Assembly (NCBI RefSeq): GCF_943908415.1
Contig: NZ_CALTSY010000015.1
Coordinates: 1-45,718 of the forward strand
Origin: an uncultured Anaerococcus sp.
Lineage (GTDB): Bacteria; Bacillota; Clostridia; Tissierellales; Peptoniphilaceae
Length of the DNA: 45,718 bases
Direction: 5' to 3'
Every line of letters begins with the position of its first letter. Position 1 is the stretch's first letter. The translations under genes were made by a program, and so were the position numbers. Below, piece by piece: positions 33,098 through 41,356 of the stretch. The notes below the pieces were generated by a model. The model was not told where the DNA came from. It made no database searches and was given only the letters and a program-made list of their open reading frames with translations.

Positions 33098-33880
33098 ATG
33101 AAATATATTTATAAACAGATAAAAAAAGATAACAATATTGTTTTACGTGGAGTTTTAAATACTCCAGATGATTTTGATGAGGAGCAAAAATATCCTACAG
33201 TTATATACTTCCATGGATTTGCAGATGATAGAAATGGCATACAATTTATGAATATCCAAAACTCAAAGTTTCTTACAGCCAATGGATATATAGTATTTAG
33301 ATTTGATTTTTCAGGCTGTGGAGAATCAGATGGGAGTTTTTTTGATATAAATTTGACTCGTGAAATAGAAGAAGCTAGGCTAATCCATGATTTTGTAGCT
33401 AAAGAAACTTATGTAGATGGCGACAATCTATTTTGGAAGGGCCATTCTATGGGAGGTGCTGTTGCAACAGCCATAGCAGGAGAGAAGATGCCAAAGGCTC
33501 TTTCCTTATTTTCTCCAGCAGTAGACTTTAGTGCAGAAGAAAACGCCTTAATGAAGTCCCTATACCAGTCCTTTAAATTATCTTATAGAAAAAAAGATGG
33601 TGATGATGTTGGTGGACTTAAGATAAGCGAGGAATTTGTAAAGGATGTGACCTCTTATGATATATATAAACTTGCATCAGCCTACGATGGGCCTGTTCAA
33701 ATATTAAGAGGAGATGAGGATAAGATAATATCAAAAGAGTCTAATGAAAAGTTAAAAGATGCCTTTAAAGATGCGAGTTATAAGGAGATAGAGGGAACAG
33801 ATCATACATTTTCAGACTTTGAGCAAAGACTTGTATGTTTTGAATTAATCTATGACTTTTTTGAAGCTAATAGAGACTAA
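33098..33880 (+). CDS. Alpha/beta hydrolase (esterase-like)
   Basis: Cytoplasmic serine hydrolase (260 aa) of the alpha/beta fold. The oxyanion strand is Y-F-H-G-F-A-D-D (about residues 32-39), the nucleophile elbow is G-H-S-M-G-G with Ser117, the acid is in G-D-E-D-K near residue 210 and the His is in T-D-H-T-F near residue 238. A small cap of about 40 residues lies between strand 6 and the acid. This plan is close to bacterial feruloyl/cinnamoyl esterases and lysophospholipase-like enzymes. No signal peptide is present. AAGAGGGG precedes the ATG. It is a single gene; the substrate cannot be stated. Confidence 0.87.
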   Translation: MKYIYKQIKKDNNIVLRGVLNTPDDFDEEQKYPTVIYFHGFADDRNGIQFMNIQNSKFLTANGYIVFRFDFSGCGESDGSFFDINLTREIEEARLIHDFVAKETYVDGDNLFWKGHSMGGAVATAIAGEKMPKALSLFSPAVDFSAEENALMKSLYQSFKLSYRKKDGDDVGGLKISEEFVKDVTSYDIYKLASAYDGPVQILRGDEDKIISKESNEKLKDAFKDASYKEIEGTDHTFSDFEQRLVCFELIYDFFEANRD

Positions 33881-34129
33881 TTAAATTTTATAAAAATTAT
33901 ATAAATTGCTTAGTAAATTTTCTCATTTATCAATGAATGACTTAAAATCAAAATTATTATTATGATTATAGAATTGTAATAGTTCTAGACTATATTTGTA
34001 AATTATTGGGTAATTAAAAAATATCTTATAAAAATCTGTGTAATTAAATAAAAATGATTTTAAAATATAGGCTAATGCTTGCAAATAAGCTATTTTTATA
34101 TATAGTGCTAAATGGAAATATAAGATATC

Positions 34130-34163
34130 TGATATTGATTATCATTATTTTATATGTTATACT
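34130..34163 (+). promoter_or_regulatory. Feo promoter with Fur-type operator
   Basis: TGATATTGATTATCA (34130-34144) matches the 7-1-7 Fur box TGATAATNATTATCA at all but one specified position. It covers the -35 TTGATT (34135-34140), which is 17 nt from a -10 TATACT (34158-34163). Iron-bound Fur would block the promoter, so the feo operon should be induced by iron shortage. The other ~250 bp of this gap (33,881-34,129) are AT-rich with nothing recognised. Confidence 0.75.
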
Positions 34164-34244
34164 TATATTACACTTAAAAACTACAAAATTTTAACTATAT
34201 TTTAATTTTATATAAAAATTTTGTTTACTAATATAGGAGAGCTT

Positions 34245-34337
34245 ATGCAGATTAGGATATTAAAAGATAAGTTAATTTTATCAAAAAATATTATTAAAAG
34301 CTTAAGACTAAGGAGGACTATAAATGAAATCACTTAG
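34245..34337 (+). CDS. Short leader ORF ahead of feoA (30 aa)
   Basis: ATG at 34245 lies 4 nt after TAGGAGA, and the 30-codon frame, rich in Ile, Leu, Lys and Arg, ends at TAG 34335-34337, 14 bp inside feoA. The feoA ribosome site is therefore within this ORF. It may be a leader peptide that couples or tunes feoA translation, or a chance ORF. No known peptide is recognised. Confidence 0.4.
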   Translation: MQIRILKDKLILSKNIIKSLRLRRTINEIT

Positions 34338-34551
34338 ACAAGCAGATATAGGAGAAAGAGTAACTATCAAAAAAGTAGAAGGACAAGGCCCCTTCAAAAG
34401 AAGAATACTAGATATGGGCCTTACTAAGGGTACTGAGCTTTTTGTAAGAAAGGTAGCTCCTTTGGGAGATCCTATCCAAGTTAGCTTAAGAGGCTATGAG
34501 CTTACAATTAGAAAAGATGATGCAGAAAATATTTTGGTGGAGGAAGTATGA
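34324..34551 (+). CDS. feoA: FeoA, ferrous iron transport accessory protein
   Basis: Small SH3-like cytoplasmic protein (75 aa) that works with FeoB in Fe(II) uptake. It has the family pattern: L-R-Q-A-D-I-G-E-R-V near the start, R-R-I-L-D-M-G-L-T-K-G-T at about residues 26-37 and L-R-G-Y-E-L-T-I-R-K-D-D-A near the end. The ATG follows AAGGAGGA. The gene overlaps the start of feoB by 4 bp (ATGA-type junction). Control by the Fur-type operator upstream is expected. Confidence 0.95.
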   Translation: MKSLRQADIGERVTIKKVEGQGPFKRRILDMGLTKGTELFVRKVAPLGDPIQVSLRGYELTIRKDDAENILVEEV

Positions 34552-36698
34552 CTTATACAGTAGCTCTAGCTGGAAACCCCAACTCAGGAAAGACTACTCT
34601 TTTTAATGCCATAACTGGCTCTAACCAGAGAGTAGGCAACTGGCCTGGTGTTACAGTAGATAAAAAAGAAGGAAATCTAAAGGGTAATAAGGATATAATT
34701 ATCCAGGATTTACCAGGGATTTATTCGCTTTCTCCTTATACCTTAGAAGAAAAAGTTGCCCGTGAATATTTGATTGAACAAAAACCAGATTTGATTGTCA
34801 ATCTAGTAGACGGCTCAAATCTAATCAGAAACTTATACCTTACAAGTCAGTTCCTAGAACTAGGCATACCTACTATTATTGCCTTAAATATGATGGATAT
34901 AGTAAGGGAAAGAGGAGATGATATAGATAAGTCTGCTCTATCAGAGCTTTTAGGCTGCCCAGTTGTAGAAATTGTTGCCAATAAGGAAAAGGGTATGGAT
35001 GTTCTCACAAAAGAGATAGTCCATGCTAAAGATAATCAATACTATCCAATACCCATAGATTATTCCTATGAAATTGAAAATAAGCTTGCAGATATAAGAA
35101 ATATCGTAGATCCTTATGTAGAGGATGACCTTAGAAGGTTTTATACTATAAAAGCCTTTGAAAATGACACAGCTATGATTAAAAAGATTAATCTATCAGA
35201 AAAAGACAAGAAAAAAATAGGTGAAATTCGTAAAGACTGTGAAGAATTTTTCGATGACGATGCCGAATCCATCATAACAAATGAAAGATACCAGAGGCTA
35301 GATGCTCTAAGTGATAGAGTAATTAAAAAACACGAAGCCAGATTATCAAAGACTGATAAGATAGATAATGTAGTTACATCTAGGGTTTGGGGATTGCCAA
35401 TCTTTGCCCTAACTATGTTTTTAGTATATTCTCTATCAGTATTTAAGTATTCACCTGGTACTATAGGAACAGATGCTATCAATGGTCTCTTTGAAGATAC
35501 ACTAGTTCCTGGGGCAGCAGCATTTTTAGAATCCATCGGTATCAATCAGATGCTAATAGGTCTTGTTACAGATGGTATGCTTGCAGGAGTGGGGGCAGTA
35601 CTAGGATTCTTACCACAAATGATGGTATTATTTGCACTTTTATCAATACTCGAAGATATAGGATATATGTCAAGGGTTGCCTTTATAATGGATAGACTAT
35701 TTAGAAATTTTGGACTTTCTGGTAAGTCATTTATCCCGGCAATGATTTCTACAGGATGTGCAGTCCCAGGAATCCAAGCATCTAGAACTATCGAAAATGA
35801 TAGAGATAGAAGGATTACCATAATGACCACATCATTTATGCCTTGCTCAGCAAAACTACCTGTAATCGCTCTTATAGCCGGTGCATTTTTCCCAGATCAC
35901 AGAGCATTGGTTACATTTAGTTTTTACTTTATAGGTATAGCAGCTATTATAATGAGTGGGATAATCTTAAAGAAATTTAAAAAATTCCAATCTGACCCAT
36001 CACCATTTATAATGGAGCTGCCTCCTTACCATGCGCCAAGACCGAAGTCAGTCTTGACAGATGTATGGAATAAGGCCAAATCCTATGTAAAACGTGCAGG
36101 AACAATTATCCTATTATCAGCAGTCTTGATATGGTTCTTAACTAACTTTGACTTTAGGCTAAACCTTGCATCAGAAGATGGAAGTGACTCCATTCTTGGA
36201 GTGATAGGATCCTATCTTGCCTTTATATTTGCTCCCCTTGGTTTTGGTACATGGAAGGCAGTTGTTGCTACAATATCAGGTTTTATTGCCAAAGAAAACA
36301 TAGTTTCAACTATGGGAGTCTTACTAGGACTAGGATCAGAAGTAACAGAAGATAGTAATTCATTACTAATGGCCTTTAATACTGCTATAGGTACACCTAT
36401 TGCAGGATACTCATTCCTATTATTCAATATGCTTTGCATGCCATGTTTTGCTGCAGTTGGAGCTATTAGAACAGAAATGGCTGATAGAAAATGGACAGCT
36501 CTTACAGTGGCTTACCAAATGGGTTTTGCCTATGCTATAACATTCATATTTTATCAATTTGCAAGCCTTATAGCATATGGTAAATTTAGTATAGGAACTG
36601 TAATAGCAGGTATTGTCTTTATAATAATCCTATATTTATTATTTAGACCACAAAAATTAGTTACAGAAAACAAGTCATATAGGAGAGAACTTGCTTAA
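34548..36698 (+). CDS. feoB: FeoB, ferrous iron transporter
   Basis: Inner-membrane Fe(II) transporter (716 aa, normal length). The N-terminal G domain has all GTPase motifs: G-N-P-N-S-G-K-T-T (G1, residues 9-17), P-G-V-T-V (G2), D-L-P-G (G3) and N-M-M-D (G4). A helical spacer follows to about residue 265. The membrane part has the two Gate regions: P-A-M-I-S-T-G-C-A-V-P-G with the conserved Cys and M-P-C-S-A-K-L-P in the first half, and G-F-I-A-K-E-N-I-V and L-C-M-P-C-F-A-A in the second. GGAGGAAG overlaps the 3' end of feoA as its ribosome site. Together with FeoA and the small Cys-rich protein it forms a full operon. Confidence 0.97.
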   Translation: MTYTVALAGNPNSGKTTLFNAITGSNQRVGNWPGVTVDKKEGNLKGNKDIIIQDLPGIYSLSPYTLEEKVAREYLIEQKPDLIVNLVDGSNLIRNLYLTSQFLELGIPTIIALNMMDIVRERGDDIDKSALSELLGCPVVEIVANKEKGMDVLTKEIVHAKDNQYYPIPIDYSYEIENKLADIRNIVDPYVEDDLRRFYTIKAFENDTAMIKKINLSEKDKKKIGEIRKDCEEFFDDDAESIITNERYQRLDALSDRVIKKHEARLSKTDKIDNVVTSRVWGLPIFALTMFLVYSLSVFKYSPGTIGTDAINGLFEDTLVPGAAAFLESIGINQMLIGLVTDGMLAGVGAVLGFLPQMMVLFALLSILEDIGYMSRVAFIMDRLFRNFGLSGKSFIPAMISTGCAVPGIQASRTIENDRDRRITIMTTSFMPCSAKLPVIALIAGAFFPDHRALVTFSFYFIGIAAIIMSGIILKKFKKFQSDPSPFIMELPPYHAPRPKSVLTDVWNKAKSYVKRAGTIILLSAVLIWFLTNFDFRLNLASEDGSDSILGVIGSYLAFIFAPLGFGTWKAVVATISGFIAKENIVSTMGVLLGLGSEVTEDSNSLLMAFNTAIGTPIAGYSFLLFNMLCMPCFAAVGAIRTEMADRKWTALTVAYQMGFAYAITFIFYQFASLIAYGKFSIGTVIAGIVFIIILYLLFRPQKLVTENKSYRRELA

Positions 36699-36713
36699 AT
36701 TTAGGAGGAAAGT

Positions 36714-36866
36714 ATGAACTTACAATCATGGATACTATTAATCCTTATACTATTGATATGCTCATATATAGTTTATAATAGATTTATAAAAAATGACGCA
36801 GAAGGTGGATGCAAGGATTGCCCAGGACATAATCCTCAAAAAGGATTTGATAAGAATAAGATATAA
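36714..36866 (+). CDS. FeoB-associated Cys-rich membrane protein
   Basis: Small protein of 50 aa. One N-terminal membrane helix (about residues 5-22) is followed by a short cytoplasmic tail with the G-G-C-K-D-C-P-G motif. This is the hallmark of the small FeoB-associated Cys-rich membrane protein often found after feoB in Firmicutes, in the place where enteric bacteria have FeoC. The ATG follows TTAGGAGGAAAGT, an excellent ribosome site, 15 nt after the feoB stop, and a terminator comes next. The paired Cys may bind iron or serve in redox control; the exact role is not established. Confidence 0.88.
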   Translation: MNLQSWILLILILLICSYIVYNRFIKNDAEGGCKDCPGHNPQKGFDKNKI

Positions 36867-36889
36867 AGTTGATCTTTATGATTAACTTA

Positions 36890-36920
36890 GGCTAGGCTCA
36901 TATGAGTCTGGCCTTTTTTT
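36890..36920 (+). terminator. Terminator of the feo operon
   Basis: GGCTAGGCTC/GAGTCTGGCC stem of 10 bp with two G-T pairs, loop ATAT, then seven T. Confidence 0.9.
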
Positions 36921-36942
36921 ATTGTCTTTTAATCCAATAAAC

Positions 36943-36970
36943 TTGAATAGCTGATATAATTCGTTATAAT
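36943..36970 (+). promoter_or_regulatory. Promoter of cysK-cysE
   Basis: TTGAAT (36943-36948), 16-nt spacer, TATAAT (36965-36970). Downstream in the leader a small dyad, ATGTAT/ATACAT, lies near 37000-37017. No T-box or other cysteine-sensing leader is seen. Confidence 0.55.
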
Positions 36971-37043
36971 AATACATAGAAGTGTTGCATAAAAAATTTA
37001 TGTATATTGTTATACATTTATATTTATAAAAAAAGGAGTTAAT

Positions 37044-37955
37044 ATGACAATTAAGGACAATGCAAAAGAATTAATAGGTAATACTCCATTATTAAAGCTT
37101 AATTCCTTAGCAAAAGAGGGAAGAGCTGATATATACGTTAAGGTAGAAAAAAACAACGTAGCTGGTTCAATTAAGGATAGAATAGCCCTATATATGATAG
37201 AAGAAGCAGAAAAAGAGGGCAAGATTAAGCCAGGAGATACCATAGTAGAGCCAACTAGCGGTAATACAGGTGTAGCCTTAGCAGCTCTTGCAGCAGCAAA
37301 AGGGTATAAGCTTATTCTAACTATGCCAGCATCCATGAGTGTGGAACGTGAGCAATTAGCTAGAGCTTATGGAGCAGAAGTCATAAGAACTACAGAAAAT
37401 GCCCTACAAGGAGCTGTAGATAAGGCAAAAGAATTAGCAGAAAAGGAAGGCTACTTCTTACCAGATCAATTCTCAAATCCTGCCAATATAAAAGCCCACT
37501 ATGAAACAACAGGCCCAGAAATCCTAGCAGAAATCACACCAGACGCCTTTATAGCAGGTGTTGGTACAGGTGGTACAGTATCAGGAGTAGGCAAGAGACT
37601 TAAAGAAAAGGATAGCAATATCAAAGTATATGCTATACAACCAGCTGAAAGTCCACTATTATCAGGTGGCAAGCCATCAGGCCATAAAATCCAAGGTATA
37701 GGTGGTAACTTCATACCAGATAACCTAAACTTTGATGTGGTAGATGATATTGTAAGTGTATCAAGTGAAGATGCTATGAATATGAGCAGACAAATTGCAA
37801 AAGATGAAGCTCTTGCAGTAGGTATCTCAGCAGGTGCTAATGTAGCTGGAGCAATACAAATTGCTGATAAACTAGGAGAAGGGAAAACAGTGGTAACAGT
37901 ATTACCAGATACTGGAGAAAGATATCTCAGCACTGAATTATATCCACATGATTAA
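37044..37955 (+). CDS. cysK: Cysteine synthase (O-acetylserine sulfhydrylase)
   Basis: PLP enzyme (303 aa) that makes L-cysteine from O-acetylserine and sulfide. Motifs: N-T-P-L-L-K-L at residues 13-19, A-G-S-I-K-D-R with the Schiff-base Lys (about residue 43), E-P-T-S-G-N-T-G that holds the substrate carboxylate (about residues 69-76), G-V-G-T-G-G-T that binds the PLP phosphate (about 173-179) and P-D-T-G-E-R-Y near the end. The usual N-P-G-G before the Lys is N-V-A-G here, a modest change. AAAGGAG lies 6 nt ahead of the ATG. It overlaps cysE by 8 bp; the two encode successive steps and their proteins form a complex in many bacteria. Confidence 0.95.
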   Translation: MTIKDNAKELIGNTPLLKLNSLAKEGRADIYVKVEKNNVAGSIKDRIALYMIEEAEKEGKIKPGDTIVEPTSGNTGVALAALAAAKGYKLILTMPASMSVEREQLARAYGAEVIRTTENALQGAVDKAKELAEKEGYFLPDQFSNPANIKAHYETTGPEILAEITPDAFIAGVGTGGTVSGVGKRLKEKDSNIKVYAIQPAESPLLSGGKPSGHKIQGIGGNFIPDNLNFDVVDDIVSVSSEDAMNMSRQIAKDEALAVGISAGANVAGAIQIADKLGEGKTVVTVLPDTGERYLSTELYPHD

Positions 37956-38469
37956 TTATAATGAATACAAAGAGGAGCTTTTACAAAGTGCCTTAGATAA
38001 AGACCCTGCTTTAAAAAGCAAGGAAGAAGCCATACTCTACTCACCAGGTGTGAGGGCCCTATTAGACCACTATAGGGCCCATGAACTATGGCTTGATGGA
38101 AATTTTTACGAGGCTGAAGAATTAGCTTATAAGTCTAGGATAGAAACCGGTATAGAGATACATCCTGGGGCAAGAATAGGCAGAAGATGTTACATAGATC
38201 ATGGAATGGCAGTAGTTATAGGAGAGACAGCAGAAGTAGGAGATGACTGTCTTATCTATCACTCAGTGACCCTAGGCGGGGTAGCAAACACAAAGGGTAA
38301 GAGACACCCAACCATAGGAAATAACGTTATGCTAGGAGCAGGTTCGGTTATCCTAGGACCTATAAATGTAGGTGATAATGCAAAAATTGGAGCAAATGCT
38401 GTGGTTTTAGAAGATGTCCCTAACAATGCAACAGCAGTTGGAGCACCAGCTAGGATTATTAGAAAATAA
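37948..38469 (+). CDS. cysE: Serine O-acetyltransferase
   Basis: Transfers acetyl from acetyl-CoA to L-serine to make O-acetylserine for CysK. The protein is short (173 aa), as in the clostridial/EpsC-type enzymes that lack part of the N-terminal helical domain. The left-handed beta-helix of hexapeptide repeats covers residues ~68-160, with G-I-E-I-H-P-G-A-x-I-G, the catalytic D-H-G near residue 88, G-E-T-A-x-V-G, H-x-V-T-L-G-G-V and K-R-H-P-T-I-G. The C terminus ends P-A-R-I-I-R-K and lacks a long CysK-binding tail with terminal Ile, so a stable complex with CysK is uncertain. It overlaps cysK by 8 bp and has no clear ribosome site of its own, consistent with coupled translation. Confidence 0.95.
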   Translation: MINYNEYKEELLQSALDKDPALKSKEEAILYSPGVRALLDHYRAHELWLDGNFYEAEELAYKSRIETGIEIHPGARIGRRCYIDHGMAVVIGETAEVGDDCLIYHSVTLGGVANTKGKRHPTIGNNVMLGAGSVILGPINVGDNAKIGANAVVLEDVPNNATAVGAPARIIRK

Positions 38470-38476
38470 TATAATT

Positions 38477-38529
38477 AAAAAATACTTCCAAACATAATTA
38501 TTGAAAGGGTTTGCTTGAAAGTATTTTTT
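38477..38529. terminator. Terminator after cysE
   Basis: AAAAAATACTT (38477-38487) and AAGTATTTTTT (38519-38529) form an 11-bp stem around a 31-nt apex with partial pairing. The stem itself supplies a T run on either strand. Confidence 0.7.
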
Positions 38530-38589
38530 ATTTGAAAATAAATATATTTTAAATATAATGTTTGCATATGATATATAGAGGAGTTTTAG

Positions 38590-38907
38590 ATGAAAAAGAA
38601 AACACAATTTGCTTTGATTTATTCGCTTGCAATCTTAATCTTTTTTATGATTAAAGATAAGGCCAACTGGATAGTACATTCTATTCCTATTATAATTATG
38701 TTAGCTGCAGCTTCTTATTATAAGAAGTATTTGAAGTATAGGGATAACTATTATATACCAATATTGATATTAGCAGTTATTTTATTTGGAGGACTGTTCA
38801 TACAAAATGGACTGATCTTAAATAATTTATCCATAAATCTTACAATTTATTGGATGGTTTCAGCTATCTTATCCTTTATAATAATAAACTATTTTCTATA
38901 TGAATAA
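38590..38907 (+). CDS. Small membrane protein of unknown function (105 aa)
   Basis: Not recognised. Four hydrophobic segments lie at about residues 7-20, 27-43, 54-72 and 80-103, with a basic tyrosine-rich loop (Y-Y-K-K-Y-L-K-Y-R) after the second, so the N terminus is probably cytoplasmic. GAGGAG lies 6 nt ahead of the ATG. A strong bidirectional terminator follows. In length and layout it resembles the product of the gene at 26,462, but I see no clear sequence similarity. Confidence 0.65.
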   Translation: MKKKTQFALIYSLAILIFFMIKDKANWIVHSIPIIIMLAAASYYKKYLKYRDNYYIPILILAVILFGGLFIQNGLILNNLSINLTIYWMVSAILSFIIINYFLYE

Positions 38908-38916
38908 AGCTTAAAT

Positions 38917-38972
38917 AAAAAGGCCTGTTGCAAATCAATAACTATCTATTGATTTGCAACAAGCCATTTTTT
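38917..38972. terminator. Bidirectional terminator, repeated type
   Basis: GTTGCAAATCAATA and its exact complement form a 14-bp stem, extended by GGC/GCC pairs and flanked by A and T runs. It serves convergent genes. The left arm is shared with the terminator at 26784-26837. Confidence 0.88.
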
Positions 38973-38978
38973 ATATTC

Positions 38979-40229
38979 TTATCCTAAAAGCACTCTGTGG
39001 AAGTTCTTCTTTCCTTTTTTGATTATTATCTTATTATCTTCAAATAAGTCTTCTGTAATTTCTATATTAGGATCACTTACCTTTTCATCATTTATTGAAA
39101 CCCCGCCTTGTTTTACAAGTCTTCTTGCTTCACCATTTGATTTGGTAAGTCCAACATCTGTCATCATTTGTAAAAGTCCCTTTGGAAGGTCAGCTGCTGT
39201 AATTTCTGTGGTAGGCATAGCATCTTCATTACCCTTACCAGCAAAAAGTGCCTTAGCTGCATCTAGGGCTTCTTTGGCCTTATCTTCACCATGGATTAGC
39301 TTGGTAACTTCAAATGCTAGGACTTCCTTAGCATGATTTATATCAGCTGCATCTGTTGCAGAGCCTAGTTTTTTACATTCTTCAGTTGGTAGGAATGTCA
39401 ATTGTAAGAGGAACTTCTCTACATCCCTATCGTCTACATTTCTCATATATTGGAAAAGTTCATATGGGCTTGTTTTCTCTTCATCTAGCCATACAGCACC
39501 CTTTTGGCTCTTGCCCATCTTTACACCATCAGCTGTTGTAAGAAGTGAGAAAGTCATACCATAAGCCTTGCCCTCTTCTTTCTTACGAACTAGGTCTACA
39601 CCACCGATGATATTTGACCATTGGTCAGATCCACCGAGTTCTAGTACACAGTTGTGACGACGGTACAATTCTAAAAAGTCGTAGGATTGTAATAGCATAT
39701 AGGAAAATTCAAAGAAGGTTAGACCACCAGCTGCCATACGGTTTTTGTAGGCATCTTTTTTGATCATCTCATTTACTAAAAATTCGCTTCCAACATCTCT
39801 TAAAAACTCTACAAAGTTTAGGTCAAGTAACCAATTTTTGTTATTTTCAATAATAGCTGCATCATCACCAAAGTCTAAGAATCTTTGGAATTGTTTATAG
39901 AAGCTTTGTGCATTGTGGTCTATAGTTTCTTCAGTCATGACCATACGCATATCGCTCCTACCTGATGGGTCACCTATCATAGTTGTTCCACCACCTAGAA
40001 GGGCAATAGGCTTATGGCCGTAGTTTTGCATCCTAATCATAACCATGATTTGGATTAGGTGGCCTACTGTTAGAGAATCAGCAGTTGCATCAAAACCACA
40101 GTAGAAAGTGACTTCTTCGTTCTTAAGTTTTTCTTTTAGCTCGTCCTCATCAGTAGCCGCTTCATAGTAGCCACGTTCAACAAGCTCAGTAAACACGTTA
40201 TCGTATTCTTTTTCATAAGTATATATCAT
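38979..40229 (-). CDS. tyrS: Tyrosyl-tRNA synthetase
   Basis: Class I aminoacyl-tRNA synthetase that charges tRNA-Tyr (416 aa). Motifs: T-V-G-H-L in the place of HIGH (about residue 45), G-G-S-D-Q-W in the Tyr pocket, K-M-G-K-S (the KMSKS loop, about residue 230), and an S4 RNA-binding domain over the last ~65 residues (G-E-A-R-R-L-V-K-Q-G-G-V). The start used is the ATG at 40229, which is 4-5 nt after TAGGAGGA on the minus strand; a longer in-frame start at 40289 would run through the terminator of the leader and is rejected. It is controlled by the T-box upstream. Confidence 0.96.
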   Translation of the reverse strand: MIYTYEKEYDNVFTELVERGYYEAATDEDELKEKLKNEEVTFYCGFDATADSLTVGHLIQIMVMIRMQNYGHKPIALLGGGTTMIGDPSGRSDMRMVMTEETIDHNAQSFYKQFQRFLDFGDDAAIIENNKNWLLDLNFVEFLRDVGSEFLVNEMIKKDAYKNRMAAGGLTFFEFSYMLLQSYDFLELYRRHNCVLELGGSDQWSNIIGGVDLVRKKEEGKAYGMTFSLLTTADGVKMGKSQKGAVWLDEEKTSPYELFQYMRNVDDRDVEKFLLQLTFLPTEECKKLGSATDAADINHAKEVLAFEVTKLIHGEDKAKEALDAAKALFAGKGNEDAMPTTEITAADLPKGLLQMMTDVGLTKSNGEARRLVKQGGVSINDEKVSDPNIEITEDLFEDNKIIIKKGKKNFHRVLLG

Positions 40230-40239
40230 AATTCCTCCT

Positions 40240-40440
40240 AAAATTAAGCATAAAAAAAGAGCATAAGAGGGCGAAAATCGCGGTACCACCTCTTTTTATA
40301 CTCTAGGCCTTGATACACCCAAGGCAGGCGTTAAACAAAATGAAATTGTAATTCAGGAAAGTCCCTACTGGTTTTCATTATAAGTTTTATTTAATTAAGC
40401 TTAATATACCTTATTTATTTCTTTGTTCAATATATTTGGT
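40240..40440 (-). promoter_or_regulatory. T-box leader of tyrS
   Basis: On the minus strand the T-box core GGTGGTACCGCG (40279-40290) is present just before a terminator stem (40289-40304 with 40252-40271) and a run of T. Uncharged tRNA-Tyr would stabilise the antiterminator and turn tyrS on. Upstream, a hairpin near 40335-40380 (AATGAAA/TTTCATT) holds a TAC triplet at 40348-40350 that suits a tyrosine specifier. The 5' limit is approximate and stem I looks short. Confidence 0.85.
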
Positions 40441-40531
40441 CTAATAGTTCTTTTTAAAAGACATATTTTTGTTATATTTATTTTAAATAGTGGTATATAA
40501 ATAAAATAGAGGAGAGTTTGGAGGTAAAATT

Positions 40532-41011
40532 ATGACTAAGAAATTAGTAACTTATTTTAGTGTAACAGGAAATACAAAACTAGTAGCTAGCAAACTTTCA
40601 AAAGTTTTAGGTGCAGACTTACACGAGATTGTTCCACAAGTAGCTTATAAGGCAGAAGACCTAAACTGGAAGGATAAAGAAAGCCGTAGCAGTAAGGAAA
40701 TGAATGATAAGTCATATAGACCAGACATATCTGATACAGTAGAAGATATGGATAGCTATGACACTATATATCTAGGCTATCCTATATGGTGGGGTGTTGC
40801 TCCAACCATTGTAAATACATTCTTGGAAAAATATGACCTAGATGGAAAGACTATCATAACATTTGCAACTTCAGGTTCTAGTGAGATGGATGATTCTACA
40901 AAAGAATTGAAGGTATCAGCAAATGGAGCAAACTTTAAAGAAGGACAAGTCTTTAAAAAGGATGCAAGTGAAGAAGAGCTTAAATCTTTTGCTGATAGCT
41001 TAGATAAATAA
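40532..41011 (+). CDS. Flavodoxin
   Basis: Small FMN redox protein (159 aa) that carries electrons in the cytoplasm. The N-terminal phosphate-binding loop reads Y-F-S-V-T-G-N-T-K (about residues 8-16). The Y-L-G-Y-P-I-W-W-G-V-A stretch near residue 90 and F-A-T-S-G-S-S near residue 120 are the isoalloxazine-binding loops. The insert and the G-Y-P-I-W-W string match the flavodoxin family whose members may reduce quinones or other substrates, so an NADPH-dependent reductase role is the alternative. TTTGGAGGT lies ahead of the ATG. It is a single gene with its own terminator. Confidence 0.9.
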   Translation: MTKKLVTYFSVTGNTKLVASKLSKVLGADLHEIVPQVAYKAEDLNWKDKESRSSKEMNDKSYRPDISDTVEDMDSYDTIYLGYPIWWGVAPTIVNTFLEKYDLDGKTIITFATSGSSEMDDSTKELKVSANGANFKEGQVFKKDASEEELKSFADSLDK

Positions 41012-41028
41012 GAAATTAATATATAAGA

Positions 41029-41077
41029 AAAATCGTGCTGCTAAGAAAGAATTTCTTTTGCCAGCGCGATTTTTATA
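41029..41077 (+). terminator. Terminator after flavodoxin gene
   Basis: AAAATCGTGCTG (41029-41040)/CAGCGCGATTTT (41062-41073), 12 bp with one T-G pair, with an inner AGAAA/TTTCT helix; the T run is within the right arm and may act on both strands. Confidence 0.82.
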
Positions 41078-41116
41078 TGAATTAAAATGTAAAATAACAA
41101 ACTGCTTAATCAGTAA

Positions 41117-41356
41117 TTAGCTTTTTAGATATAACGACATTTTAAGTATTAACAAAATTATAAAGCCTATAATAAGTATTGTTTTTGAAGATTTTTTAGT
41201 AGAATCATTACTATAGATAGTATAGATGATTACTAATATAGAAATAATCGATACTACTAAGCTTGCTCTTGCCTTTAAAAATATACCAGAGAAAATTAGG
41301 CTTATTATGGCAATAAGTCCAAGCTTATCCTTATTAAAGTCCTTCCTATCATCCAT
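41117..41356 (-). CDS. Small membrane protein of unknown function (79 aa)
   Basis: Not recognised. After a charged start (M-D-D-R-K-D-F-N-K-D-K) come three hydrophobic segments at about residues 12-27, 31-48 and 58-76, with a Ser/Lys-rich turn between the last two. TAGGAGGA lies 8 nt upstream on the minus strand, which supports real translation. It stands alone between a terminator and the divergent metG gene. Confidence 0.6.
   Translation of the reverse strand: MDDRKDFNKDKLGLIAIISLIFSGIFLKARASLVVSIISILVIIYTIYSNDSTKKSSKTILIIGFIILLILKMSLYLKS

Noticed and set aside
34081..34323. Riboswitch in the feo leader
   Set aside because: Apart from the operator, promoter and short ORF, the leader is AT-rich with no stable fold or known aptamer core.
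40230..40289. Longer N terminus for tyrosyl-tRNA synthetase
   Set aside because: The extension would be translated from the T-box terminator region; ATG 40229 has a strong TAGGAGGA and gives the usual family start.
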